Origin: G020348385 sp964410125
GTDB taxonomy: Bacteria; Acidobacteriota; Aminicenantia; Aminicenantales; Aminicenantaceae
Direction of reading: 5' to 3'
Assembly: GCA_964410125.1 (NCBI GenBank)
Contig: CAYPGQ010000012.1
Coordinates: 1-64,000, forward strand
Length of the DNA: 64,000 nt
The notes under the pieces are model-generated. The model searched no databases. It saw only the letters and a list, made by a program, of their open reading frames with translations, and was not told the DNA's origin. The position numbers and the translations under genes were made by a program. Positions 18,266 to 27,392 of this stretch are shown piece by piece. Position 1 is the stretch's first letter, and each line of letters begins with the position of its first letter.

Positions 18266-18293
18266 GTCACCTAATTATTGTCACCTAATTATT
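18266..18293 (+). repeat. Tandem 14-bp repeat abutting a start codon
   Basis: Two exact tandem copies of GTCACCTAATTATT (18266-18279 and 18280-18293) end immediately before the ATG at 18294. The preceding GGTATCCCGTCACC resembles a degenerate arm of the neighbouring palindrome, so the duplication probably arose from that element. Confidence 0.85.
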
Positions 18294-19079
18294 ATGAGAA
18301 GAAATTGTGTGCGGTTGATTCATTGGAAGCCAACAGAGGTGTTGGATGAGGTGGAGGATCTCCGTTTAGCTGGGTATGAGGTAGCCCACGAGGCACTGAG
18401 TCCTTCTTCGTTTCAGGAGATGAGAGAGAATCCCCCGGATGCTGTAGTGATCGATTTATCCCGAATCCCGTCTCAAGGACGGGATGTGGGCCTAGGTATC
18501 CGTAAATACAAGGCCACACGTCATGTGCCTCTGGTTTTTGTCGAGGGCGATCCAGATAAAGTGAAACGAGTCCAAGAGCTTTTGCCCGATGCGGTTTATA
18601 CGACCTGGGATCGAATCCTGGATGGACTCGAGCAGGCCATCTCTCACCCACCCAAAGTCCCGGTTGTGCCGGCATCGGCTATGGCGGGATATGAAGGAGC
18701 CCCTTTGTCCAAAAAACTTGGGATCAAACCCAACGCGGTCGTTTATCTTATCGATGCTCCTAAAGGTTTTGAAACGGCTATTGCAAAATTGCCCGAAGGG
18801 GTGTCGTTCGTTAGAATTGCTCCGGATCACAACGATTTAGCGATTTGGTTCGTCAAATCACAGAAAGAATTGGAAGGACGCATAAATCAGGTGAAATCGC
18901 GTATAGGGAAGGGTGGCCTCTGGATCGCCTGGCCGAAAAAAGCCTCAGGTGTCACATCAGATCTTTCTCAAACAGTGGTGCGGAAGGTGGGACTCAACTT
19001 TGGTTTGGTCGACTACAAAGTCTGTTTTATCGATAAAACATGGTCCGGCTTAAAATTCACCCTCCGGCCACAGAAATAA
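18294..19079 (+). CDS. Receiver-like domain fused to DUF3052
   Basis: A 261-residue soluble protein of two parts. Residues about 5-115 have the alternating pattern of a response-regulator receiver (AVVIDLS at the phospho-acceptor strand, VPLVFVEGD at the later strand) but lack the normal acidic pocket and conserved Lys, so this looks like a pseudo-receiver. Residues about 130-261 match the DUF3052 family (APLSKKLGIKPNAVVYLIDAP ... WIAWPKKASG ... VGLVDYKVC...WSGLKF-type pattern). DUF3052 proteins are usually stand-alone; the fusion is unusual. The biochemical role of DUF3052 is not established. The start is set by the ATG directly behind the tandem repeat; no Shine-Dalgarno is present, so translation may be inefficient or start on a short leader. 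Confidence 0.75.
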   Translation: MRRNCVRLIHWKPTEVLDEVEDLRLAGYEVAHEALSPSSFQEMRENPPDAVVIDLSRIPSQGRDVGLGIRKYKATRHVPLVFVEGDPDKVKRVQELLPDAVYTTWDRILDGLEQAISHPPKVPVVPASAMAGYEGAPLSKKLGIKPNAVVYLIDAPKGFETAIAKLPEGVSFVRIAPDHNDLAIWFVKSQKELEGRINQVKSRIGKGGLWIAWPKKASGVTSDLSQTVVRKVGLNFGLVDYKVCFIDKTWSGLKFTLRPQK

Positions 19080-19086
19080 GCCGGGA

Positions 19087-19275
19087 TTACTTCTTAGTCA
19101 ATACTCTACTAATGGCATCATCTGTCAAAAGCGCATGGGCAGGTCTGGGATGCTCGGGATCAAAGACACGCATGATCTCCTGTTTTTCGATTTTTGTGCC
19201 GCTTTCATCGATCGCGCCGAACATGTTCAAATCAGTCAGGAGGAGAGCTCGGTGTTGCACATTCCCTCTGATAAG
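19087..19275 (-). pseudogene. Possible 3' remnant of an unrecognised gene
   Basis: On the minus strand a frame between an in-frame TAG (19276-19278) and a TAA (19087-19089) encodes about 62 residues with normal protein composition (includes RALLLTDLNMFGAIDESGTK and HPRPAHALLTDDA). It looks like the C-terminus of a longer protein whose 5' part is lost; upstream DNA turns AT-rich and non-coding. No family was recognised. The rest of the 320-bp gap to 19399 holds only promoter-like AT-rich DNA. Confidence 0.3.
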
Positions 19276-19318
19276 CTATTATCACAGGGGGAATAATAAC
19301 GGCAACTTCTTTTTTTTA

Positions 19319-19344
19319 TTGACATTCATAATTTTTTTTATAAT
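19319..19344 (+). promoter_or_regulatory. TTGACA / TATAAT pair with short spacing
   Basis: Both consensus hexamers are present (19319-19324, 19339-19344) but only 14 bp apart, shorter than the usual 16-18. They lie 55 bp before the membrane-protein ATG. Confidence 0.3.
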
Positions 19345-19399
19345 CATCTAGGAATAATAGAATTTGGGGATGTTCCGATTTAAACAAAGGAGGGACAAA

Positions 19400-19789
19400 A
19401 TGAAACTTCAGAAAAACTTGCTTATTATCCCAATGGTAGTTGCAGGAGTCTGGGGAATACTCGGATTATTCTTTCCAGAGACGGTTTTTAAATTCTTGGG
19501 TACTCCGACAGAAAACATTAATCTCAATCTGACCTCTACTCAAATGATATTGGGCATAAGCCAAATCAGCCTGGGAATTATCGCCCTTTGGATGCGCTCT
19601 CTTAAAGATAAGGCTGTAATGAGCGGTGCGATGACAGTCGTGTCGGTGGTTTTTCTACTTTTTGGCTTGGAAGCTATCTTGGTGAATTTTCTGGTTGAGG
19701 GTCATACCATAAACATGATCCTTTTTGTACAAGGGATTGTTTTGATCGTTTTAGGAGTTCTTTTCTACGCAGTCAGAAAACCGAAATAA
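19400..19789 (+). CDS. Small four-helix membrane protein
   Basis: A 129-residue protein with four predicted transmembrane helices (about 8-26, 48-65, 72-92, 100-122) and a short basic C-terminal tail (VRKPK). AGGAGG lies 6 bp before the ATG at 19400; the in-frame TTG at 19364 would add 12 residues and lacks a ribosome-binding site. It resembles small uncharacterised integral membrane proteins, but I could not place it in a named family. It is flanked by the DUF3052 gene on the left and the convergent CHAT operon on the right, with no sign of an operon. Confidence 0.65.
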   Translation: MKLQKNLLIIPMVVAGVWGILGLFFPETVFKFLGTPTENINLNLTSTQMILGISQISLGIIALWMRSLKDKAVMSGAMTVVSVVFLLFGLEAILVNFLVEGHTINMILFVQGIVLIVLGVLFYAVRKPK

Positions 19790-19992
19790 AAAAAACCGCA
19801 GGTCACTTTTTCCACCCACTGAGTAAAAGGCATGGCTGCTCTTTGGGGGTCACAATTGCTGACCATTTTTTGCACATTTAGTCATTCAACTGCCCTCTCC
19901 ATTTCCGTTTTCATCTCACAGATACGGTAATACAAACAGGCAGATCATGTCAAAACTTACCCCAATACAGGCTGATTGTTACGTTATTCGTG

Positions 19993-20018
19993 GATGATCA
20001 AATGGGAATATGATCATC
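19993..20018 (-). terminator. Hairpin at the end of the CHAT operon
   Basis: GATGATCA (19993-20000) and TGATCATC (20011-20018) form a perfect 8-bp stem with a 10-nt loop that overlaps the CHAT gene stop codon. There is no T tract, so it is only a candidate transcript end. The rest of 19790-19992 shows nothing I can name. Confidence 0.35.
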
Positions 20019-23000
20019 GCCAGTCGCCTGAGGCAACGAACCCAGCCCAGTAGAAAGGATGTGTGCTTTTTTTCTTTTTGCGCAGCTCATAGAGTATTTC
20101 CAGGGATGCTTTACAAACGGACTCGGCCGTTCCCAGACCTTCACTGAAGCGTGCTTTGTAGAGCTCACGCATCCACATTTGGGCTGCTTCGTCTTCGATG
20201 GCCCATAGGCTTGTAATTAATGTCTTTGCTCCTGCCAACCGGAATGCCCTTCGGAGCCCGAAAACTCCTTCTCCAGCTCTGATTTTTCCGACTCCTGTGT
20301 CGCAAGCTGATAGAACAACCCAATTCACTCCAGAAAGGTTGAGCGTGGCGACTTCTTCTGCAGTTAGAATTCCGTCCTCTTCCTCTGGACCGGCAGCTTC
20401 TCGGTGGTTGGCGCCTGCAAGCGCCAATCCTGACAAAAGAAGGGGATTCTCGCCCGTGATAGGTGGAAGTTTTCCTACACTCCAACTAGACTCCCATTTA
20501 TTTTCCAAACGCGCTAAAGCCGATGGACAGTTGTTTTCGAGAAAAAAGCCGTGGGTAGCGAGATGCAAGATCTTTTTTCCAGGAGCGGCCATTTTGAATT
20601 CTCTCTCGTTTGCCATGGCCCCAGTCAGTTTTAAGATATCTCCTTCTCTCTCCTGACTTTTCTTCCAGATAGGCGTAACCTCGTTTATCTCTTTGTGGGT
20701 TGCAGGAAGTGGCGTAAACTTCAGGGACTTAAAATCTCCGCATTCCGAACGCATTCCTCGGAAATGAAAAACGGATTTAACTTTGGCGAGCAATCCCTTT
20801 TCGGGCTTACTTTCAGGAGACAGGGCAGCGAATAACGATGTTTCGTCAAATGTTGGATCCCCCAGTGCCAATAATCCCTCTCCCTTAACTGTGGAATCTC
20901 TTGAGGATATAAGATCGCGCTCCGCAGACAGATAGTGGAGAAGAGGCCCTTTTTCGATCAAATATTCTTTCGATCCCACAGGGAGGGCAGCGAAGTTTAT
21001 GGTATGCAGGGCGCCGGCCGGGACCAATAAAACACTCCTGGAATCTCCGAGATGGGGGGCAATCGGGTCCCACACTTTGCGGCGAAGAGCTTCTCCCGCG
21101 GCTCGGTAAGCCGCAACTGACTCCTTCTCCGAGCGCCCTGGGATCCTAGTTCCTCTAGCGGCCTCTTGGCCCCAATCAAAGATAAGAGGTTCGATTTCTT
21201 CCGCCTTTCCAAGGGGAACTACTGTGGGATTTCTATTTTGTGCTCGGAGGACAAACGCCAAATAATAAGGTAGCTGAACTGGCCCATGAGCCAGACCATT
21301 TTCTGTTTCAACTTCTTTTGAAGGAGGTTCATAATGAATGTAGCGAGCGAAGGCTACAAGAGCAAATCCAGGTGGAAGGGATGATTTGATCTCAATCAAG
21401 CCAGTCCTGCTTTGTTCAAATGTTTCCCTGTAAGTGACGCTGGCCATGGCGAGCGTACGCTCTGCCTGTTCTTTCTCGATTCTGGCTTTACCCAATTTGT
21501 TATGATAGTTCTTTTCCTGAGAAATAGAACCAGTGCCTCGGACAACGAGATTTGCGAGGTTTTGACGAGCCGAGTTGAAGGATTCTACCGAGGCTGAGAC
21601 TTCTGGATCAGAGATTTCGGTAAGGGTGCGATGCCGTGCTGCCATTTCATCGTATATGATGGCGCGGGATCGAATAAGCGAATCCCAAACCTTGCCGAGA
21701 TTTGCCTCCATTCCCTTTTGGCCTTTCACAGCTAGAGAAAGACAGATGTCAAGGCCCTGGGATTTCATCGCAGCATTTGCGAGTGCTCCACGTTCTGAGA
21801 GGAGTGAGGTCATAAGACGAAGATGGTCCCTTGCAATCTCTTCAGAGTGCAGGGCTTCTTTGAGTGCCGTTGCTAATTGACCGTCATACAAAAGATATTC
21901 GGCGAGTTCGCAACGTATTGATGCCCAGGAGGGGTGCTCTGGGTTGACAATTTTCTCCTCGATCGCATGGGCACTTTTTATCTTGTTAAGTGCCTTTTTA
22001 ACCTCTCCTTTGTTAATAAAAAGAGCGGCAAGATTTTGGAGAGCACGAACCATTACAATATCATTAATGAGAGAACCAACAGTATTTGGCTCATCAGTAC
22101 GTCGACTCTCCTCAAGGATCGGTAAAGCTCGTTGTTGAATCTCCAGCGCAATATCGTAATCGCCTAACAGCCTGAGTATTTTGGAATAAGTATTAAGTGT
22201 GATAGCCGTTCTTGGAGCATTTGGTCCGTAATGCTGCTTTTCTAACTCAAGGATCCTTATGACACAAACTTCTGCTTGTCTGTAATTGCCCATGTCAACG
22301 AGCGTTTTTGAGTAGTTGTTGTAGAAAGTAATCAGGCCTCTGAATTCTTTGCCCAATGTCTCCTCTAGGATCGCTATGCAGCGTTCGAAAAGCATTCGTG
22401 ATCTTTCATGGTCACCGATTATACCGAGCGCGATTGCAAGTGGATTTAGAGAGTAAGCCATCGTCCAGTGATTTGTTCCATAGAATTTTTCTTTGATGGG
22501 CAAAGCAAGTTCGAGGTAATGTATCATTTTAGTCCAGTTGCCCACGCTCCCATACATATTAGCTACGTTTTCCAATTGAGAGGCGACCTCTGGATGCTCT
22601 GGGCCAAGTGTTTTCTCAAGTATGGATATAGTGCGTTCCCATAAGATCAGCACGTTGTCATCACATCCAAATAAGTCTATTGTTTTACCTCGCTCGATTA
22701 GAGCATCTTCATTCCATCCAGACAAAATATCTGCCACATCTATGTCTTCGGATTCAAGAGCCTTCTCTCGGATTTCCAGGGAGCGTTCTATATGTGTCCT
22801 GGCTTTATTTAGCTGTCCAATACTTCCAAAAAAAATCCCAATTCTATCATGGGTTTTGGCTATACTTATATGATCTATGCCAAAAACCATCTCCTTGATT
22901 CTAAGCGATCTTTCCAAAATCTCGTTTGCCTTATCCAGCTCTTTTTCCCAATAGTATATAGTTCCTAATTCATCCAGAATTTTAGCGATCTCAGCATGAT

Positions 23001-23589
23001 TTGGACCATATGTCTTTTCAAATATCACTAGAGCACGCTCTGCTAGTGACTTTACAATAGAGTTATTCCAGTGTTTATCAATCAATCCAGAGAGGCTAGC
23101 CAAGCTCCTTACTACCTCGGGGTGCTCTGGTCCAAAGACTCGTTCTCTGATCGACATGGCCTGTTCGATCAACATCTGCACCTCGTCTTCGGCTTGTTTT
23201 TGCTTGAGTTCAAAGGGTTCGAGGGAGGCATCCCGCTCTTTCTTTGATTTTCTCTTAGTCCATTCCCAATACTCGTGATGGGTCTGTATTTTCCTGCGAA
23301 AAATGGATTCAACCAAAACATCGAGCACCTGGGCTGCCTGTAGTGAATCTACCCCAAAAGTAACTTCTACCTCGGTGAGAATCTTTCGGGCTAATGTTTC
23401 AGCATCGGCGTAAATGCCATCTTTCAGCAGCGCTTTTACTTCATCCAGTATTTGAAGTGCTTGATCCTCCTTGGCCGACGGAGGCTGAGATATCTCTTGA
23501 GCTGCCAGACTGAAAATCACGATGAAAAGAATGAGTGACAGAGTTGTGACAAGCCTAATCATTAATTTGTGCTCGATTTTCCATCTCAT
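20014..23589 (-). CDS. Exported TPR-CHAT protein (caspase-like peptidase), copy 2
   Basis: A 1191-residue protein with an N-terminal signal sequence (about 10-30, LVTTLSLILFIVIFSLAAQE). A long TPR array of the NB-ARC/kinesin-light-chain type (repeating 'LGPEHPEV', 'YGPNHAEI') extends to about residue 620. A helical linker follows, then a C-terminal CHAT domain (about 860-1191). The predicted catalytic dyad is intact: His1013 in LHLATHGFF and Cys1096 in LSACDTGVG, followed by AGEGVFGLRRAF. CHAT domains belong to the caspase-like clan CD; family members include separase-like proteases and TPR-CHAT effectors. The signal peptide points to a periplasmic or surface location, unlike cytoplasmic defence CHATs. 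It lies 11 bp after its paralogue in an operon with a sigma/anti-sigma pair. Confidence 0.9.
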   Translation of the reverse strand: MRWKIEHKLMIRLVTTLSLILFIVIFSLAAQEISQPPSAKEDQALQILDEVKALLKDGIYADAETLARKILTEVEVTFGVDSLQAAQVLDVLVESIFRRKIQTHHEYWEWTKRKSKKERDASLEPFELKQKQAEDEVQMLIEQAMSIRERVFGPEHPEVVRSLASLSGLIDKHWNNSIVKSLAERALVIFEKTYGPNHAEIAKILDELGTIYYWEKELDKANEILERSLRIKEMVFGIDHISIAKTHDRIGIFFGSIGQLNKARTHIERSLEIREKALESEDIDVADILSGWNEDALIERGKTIDLFGCDDNVLILWERTISILEKTLGPEHPEVASQLENVANMYGSVGNWTKMIHYLELALPIKEKFYGTNHWTMAYSLNPLAIALGIIGDHERSRMLFERCIAILEETLGKEFRGLITFYNNYSKTLVDMGNYRQAEVCVIRILELEKQHYGPNAPRTAITLNTYSKILRLLGDYDIALEIQQRALPILEESRRTDEPNTVGSLINDIVMVRALQNLAALFINKGEVKKALNKIKSAHAIEEKIVNPEHPSWASIRCELAEYLLYDGQLATALKEALHSEEIARDHLRLMTSLLSERGALANAAMKSQGLDICLSLAVKGQKGMEANLGKVWDSLIRSRAIIYDEMAARHRTLTEISDPEVSASVESFNSARQNLANLVVRGTGSISQEKNYHNKLGKARIEKEQAERTLAMASVTYRETFEQSRTGLIEIKSSLPPGFALVAFARYIHYEPPSKEVETENGLAHGPVQLPYYLAFVLRAQNRNPTVVPLGKAEEIEPLIFDWGQEAARGTRIPGRSEKESVAAYRAAGEALRRKVWDPIAPHLGDSRSVLLVPAGALHTINFAALPVGSKEYLIEKGPLLHYLSAERDLISSRDSTVKGEGLLALGDPTFDETSLFAALSPESKPEKGLLAKVKSVFHFRGMRSECGDFKSLKFTPLPATHKEINEVTPIWKKSQEREGDILKLTGAMANEREFKMAAPGKKILHLATHGFFLENNCPSALARLENKWESSWSVGKLPPITGENPLLLSGLALAGANHREAAGPEEEDGILTAEEVATLNLSGVNWVVLSACDTGVGKIRAGEGVFGLRRAFRLAGAKTLITSLWAIEDEAAQMWMRELYKARFSEGLGTAESVCKASLEILYELRKKKKSTHPFYWAGFVASGDWR

Positions 23590-23600
23590 TTGTCCTGTCT

Positions 23601-26600
23601 CTATCGCCAGTCACCAGAGGCAACGAATCCGGCCCAGTAGAAAGGATGAGTGCTTTTGCCCTTTTTGTGCAGTTCATGGAGTACTTCAAGGGATGCTTTA
23701 CAAACAGACTCAGCTGTTCCTAGCCCTTCATTGAAGCGTGCAGTGTACAGCTCTTGCATCCATTTCCGTGCAGCCTCGTCCTCGATAGCCCACAGGCTTG
23801 TTATTAATGTCTTTGCTCCTGCGATCCGGAATGCCCGGCGGAGTCCTAATACCCCTTCGCCGGCCCTGATTATTCCTACTCCAGTGTCGCAGGCAGAGAG
23901 TATTACCCAGTCAACCCGGGATAAGTCGAGAGCTGCTACCTCTTCGGCAGTCAGGATTCCGTCCTCCTCTTCATGTCCGGAGCTTTCACGGTGGTTGGCA
24001 CCTGCCAGCGCCAGGCCAGACAGGAGCAGAGGATTCTCCCGGGTGGTGGGTGGAAGTTCTTCTGTTTTTTCTTGTTCAGACTCTGAATGCTCCTCCGAAC
24101 GCTTTAATGCTGGTTGGCCATTTCCCTCTAGGAAGAAGCCGTGAGTAGCGAGGTGGAGGATTTGTTTGCCCGGAGCTGCCATTTTAAATGCCCTCTCGTC
24201 CGCTTTGTCGCCAAGAAGCATTAAATCCTCGCCTCTATAATCTTGACCTCTTTTCCAGATATCCGCGATTTCTTTTATCTCCTTTTTGGTCTCTGGAAGG
24301 GGAGTAAATTCTAAAGATTTAAAGTCTCCGGAGCTGGAGCGGGTTCCCTTAAAGGGAAGTAGAGACGAGACCTTAGAGAGGAAGGACTGCTTGGGCTCGA
24401 CTCCGGCGGAAAGAGCAGAAAAAAACGAGGTTTCATCAAAGGCCGGATCGCCAAGAGCTAGAAGTCCTGTTCCTCTGACTGGCGGTTTCCCAGAGGATAT
24501 AAGGTCTCGTTCTGCCGATAGATAATGGATCATGGGGTCATTTTCGATTAAGTATTTTTCAGATCCCACAGGTAGGGCGGCGAAATTAACGGTGTGAAGT
24601 ACTCCATCAGGAACCACAAAGACACATCTGGTTTCCTTAAGATGAATGGCTATCGGATCCCATATTTTCTGGCGGAGAGTTTCTCCTGCGGCCCGGTAAA
24701 CGGAAACTGCTTCTTTCGCAGATCGCCCTTGAATTCTTATTCCCCTGGCGGCTTCCTGGCCCCAATCGAAGATAAGGGGTTCGATTTCTTCAGCCTTTCC
24801 CAGGGGAACGATCACAGGTTTTTCTTCTTGAGCCCGGAGAATAAAGGCTAAATAGGCTTGGCCCTGTAAAAGATCCCGGAACTGAACACTTTTATCTTTC
24901 AGGTCTTTTGGAGGAAGATCGTAGTGAATGTAGCGGGCGAAGGAAACAAGAGCGAATCCTGGAGTAAGGGATGTTTTAATCTCATCAAAACCAGCCCTCT
25001 CTCGAACTATCTCATCCCTGAAGATTATACTGGCTTCAGCCAGTGCCAGCTCTGCCTGTTCTTTTTCGCTTCTGGCCTTGGTGATAAGTCCACTGTAGTT
25101 TTCTTTTGAAGCCGTAGGGCCGGGGCCGCGGACTATGAGGTCTGAGAGTTGCTTGCGCGCTGAGGTGAGGGTTTGGAATAAAACATAGATTTCAGGATCT
25201 GCGGCTTCAGAAACAGTTCGATTCCGCATCATCATTTCGTCCAGAACAAGACCACGGGATCGAATGAATGCATCCCAGGCTTTGCCTCCAGCTCCTTTGA
25301 TTTCATCCTGGACTTGTACACCCGTGGAGAGGATCATGTCGAGGCTGCGGGCTTTTGTCGTATCATAGGAGAGTGCTTGGCGTCCCGAAGCTGATGTGAA
25401 ATACTGCCGCAGATGGTTCCTCGCGATCTCTTCAGAACGAAAGGCATTCTTGATTGCTTCGGAGATCAGCCCATTACTCCATAGGTTCTCGACGTAATCG
25501 TTCAATACCCAGGTCATCGTGATATTGTCTGGGCCATGGGATTTCTCCCTGATCGCCAGGGCACGTTCTATCAGGGCGAGTCCCTTTTTGCCCTCTCCTT
25601 TATCGCAATAGAGGGCAGCAAGTTTCCTCAAAGGATTAACCATACGAGTGTCAGGACTCTGGTTTTCCTCCAAAATCTTTATGGCATGTTGAATAAAATC
25701 TATTGCCTCATCTATTTTTCCTTTGTGTCTCAGTATTGAGGCGGAGATGGATAGAGGAGGCACTGATTCTAGAGTACCCGGCCCGTAATATTCCTCCCAT
25801 TTTTTCATAACTCGTTGGACATAAACTTCTGCTCGGGAATAATCTTTCATTTCGAGGAACATGCCTGCGAGGCTCCAGAGGTATCGGTCGAGTTCTGTTG
25901 ATTCTGATCCATAAATTTCCCCTAGAATTGTGAAGCAGCGCTCGTATTGTAGTATTGATCTTTCATAATCTCCTGATAACCGATACAAGAGTGCAAGGTT
26001 GTAAACATACCAGACCATTTTTTCGCTCTTTGGCCCATGGAATTTTTCGGCTAATACCTTTGCCCGTATCAGGTATGGGCTTGCCTGAGAGTAGTTCCCA
26101 ATATCCAAATGCTGTCTCCCTATTTCGACCAGGTGAGGTGCAATGTCTGGATGCTCTGGGCCGAGTGTTTTTTCCAATATGAACAAGGACCGTTCGTAAA
26201 GGGCAAACCATTCATCAATAGCGCTCATTTCAGAAGCTACTTTGCGCAGGATATCTAAAGAGCTCAACACTGCCTGGGAGTCGTAATTGGGGGCATTTTC
26301 CTTTAATGCCAGAGCACGTTCTAAAAAAGATTTGGCTTCAGTTAGTTCTCCGGTGTTATGTAGAATTTGTCCGATTATAACCAGGGGAACCACAAGGTTT
26401 TGGTCTTCGAGCCCGTGGATAGCTTCAATCTCACTGAGAACCTCTCGGGCTATGGTTTCGGCTTCGGTATAATTTTTATCCTTCAATAGAGCTTTTGCTT
26501 TCTCAAGTTTCTGGAGTGTCTGATCTTCATCAGAGGTGGATGTTTCAAATTTTTCTTGAACTCCCAAACTGAAAGTCACTATTAATAGAAAAATCGATAC

Positions 26601-26648
26601 GGTTATGGAAAATTTAAAGGTTGATCTATTCTTGATTTCCCCTCTCAT
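23601..26648 (-). CDS. Exported TPR-CHAT protein (caspase-like peptidase), copy 1
   Basis: A 1015-residue paralogue of the next gene. It has a signal sequence (about 12-30, FSITVSIFLLIVTFSLGVQE), TPR repeats with the 'LGPEHPDI' style loops to about residue 440, a helical linker, and a C-terminal CHAT domain. Catalytic residues are intact: His836 in LHLATHGFF and Cys920 in LSACDTGVG. The two proteins are nearly identical over the last hundred residues and share the C-terminal SGDWR, pointing to tandem duplication, while the TPR parts differ in length and sequence. AGGAGG precedes the ATG. The gene follows the anti-sigma gene by 119 bp with no terminator visible, so I place it in the sigma-factor operon. 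The substrate is unknown. Confidence 0.9.
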   Translation of the reverse strand: MRGEIKNRSTFKFSITVSIFLLIVTFSLGVQEKFETSTSDEDQTLQKLEKAKALLKDKNYTEAETIAREVLSEIEAIHGLEDQNLVVPLVIIGQILHNTGELTEAKSFLERALALKENAPNYDSQAVLSSLDILRKVASEMSAIDEWFALYERSLFILEKTLGPEHPDIAPHLVEIGRQHLDIGNYSQASPYLIRAKVLAEKFHGPKSEKMVWYVYNLALLYRLSGDYERSILQYERCFTILGEIYGSESTELDRYLWSLAGMFLEMKDYSRAEVYVQRVMKKWEEYYGPGTLESVPPLSISASILRHKGKIDEAIDFIQHAIKILEENQSPDTRMVNPLRKLAALYCDKGEGKKGLALIERALAIREKSHGPDNITMTWVLNDYVENLWSNGLISEAIKNAFRSEEIARNHLRQYFTSASGRQALSYDTTKARSLDMILSTGVQVQDEIKGAGGKAWDAFIRSRGLVLDEMMMRNRTVSEAADPEIYVLFQTLTSARKQLSDLIVRGPGPTASKENYSGLITKARSEKEQAELALAEASIIFRDEIVRERAGFDEIKTSLTPGFALVSFARYIHYDLPPKDLKDKSVQFRDLLQGQAYLAFILRAQEEKPVIVPLGKAEEIEPLIFDWGQEAARGIRIQGRSAKEAVSVYRAAGETLRQKIWDPIAIHLKETRCVFVVPDGVLHTVNFAALPVGSEKYLIENDPMIHYLSAERDLISSGKPPVRGTGLLALGDPAFDETSFFSALSAGVEPKQSFLSKVSSLLPFKGTRSSSGDFKSLEFTPLPETKKEIKEIADIWKRGQDYRGEDLMLLGDKADERAFKMAAPGKQILHLATHGFFLEGNGQPALKRSEEHSESEQEKTEELPPTTRENPLLLSGLALAGANHRESSGHEEEDGILTAEEVAALDLSRVDWVILSACDTGVGIIRAGEGVLGLRRAFRIAGAKTLITSLWAIEDEAARKWMQELYTARFNEGLGTAESVCKASLEVLHELHKKGKSTHPFYWAGFVASGDWR

Positions 26649-26768
26649 TACTTGCCTCCTAAAGAGAATCCTGGAGCCGATGCTCTCCCCAAAAGCATTA
26701 CAAATTATCAGGCATTAAGTATTATTGCTGGAAAAAATACCATATTAATACTTTTTTTTGTGTTTATT

Positions 26769-27392
26769 TCATCTTCTAATCCGAAAACGGATCAATTGAG
26801 ACTTTAAGCGTTCTCCCTGCGATAAAGCCTCGACCTGCCACATATAAATCTGTCCTGGGATGAGGGACTTACGTACGGATTCAGGCAGAATAGCAGTATC
26901 TCCCTTTACAGATCTCTCCCACACGAGATCGCCCGCTTCGGTGTAAAGCTTGGCCTCATATGAGTCGATTCCTGAAATTGGTTTCCACCGGAGTTCACTG
27001 GGAGCAGTCACTTCTCCCACAGGTGAAACGATCAGGATTGAAACATCGTCATGGCCTCTAAGCCGCTCGGTTTTTTTCCATGGGCCTTGGAGCCACACAA
27101 AAACAAGGGCAATAATCATAACAGTTAGTACACTTGCTGCTGCAAAGGCCCATTTCTTTCGAAAAAATCGGATAGGCGCTGTGTTTTTGACATCATGAAG
27201 TTTGACTTTTTGGGAAGGAGCCAGTTTTTCTTCTCTTATCAAGTTCGTGATGGGAGCAGCTTCATAGAGACTCTGAAAACAGTATTCGCACTCGAGTAGA
27301 TGATTCTCGAACTGCCGTTTTTCCTCATCAGACAGAAGGCCGAGTTCGTAGCTGCCGAGAAGCTTTCCGATGTCCTGGTCAGTGCAGCTCAT
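26769..27392 (-). CDS. Zinc-binding anti-sigma factor
   Basis: A 207-residue single-pass membrane protein. The N-terminus holds a zinc anti-sigma motif, His31-x3-Cys35-x2-Cys38 (HLLECEYC), with Cys3 as a further possible ligand. One transmembrane segment lies at about 80-101, and a C-terminal beta-rich domain outside (PSELRWKPISGIDSYEAKLYTE) resembles a fibronectin-III-like fold. It overlaps the sigma-factor gene by 4 bp (27389-27392), the usual arrangement for a co-translated sigma/anti-sigma pair. It should hold the ECF sigma factor at the membrane until a periplasmic signal arrives. The downstream TPR-CHAT proteins are candidates for sensing, release or output (inference). Confidence 0.85.
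   Translation of the reverse strand: MSCTDQDIGKLLGSYELGLLSDEEKRQFENHLLECEYCFQSLYEAAPITNLIREEKLAPSQKVKLHDVKNTAPIRFFRKKWAFAAASVLTVMIIALVFVWLQGPWKKTERLRGHDDVSILIVSPVGEVTAPSELRWKPISGIDSYEAKLYTEAGDLVWERSVKGDTAILPESVRKSLIPGQIYMWQVEALSQGERLKSQLIRFRIRR

Noticed and set aside
20014..26648. CHAT proteins as part of a CRISPR-linked (gRAMP/Craspase-type) defence system
   Set aside because: No CRISPR array, Cas7-like gene or guide RNA in the window, and both proteins carry signal peptides.
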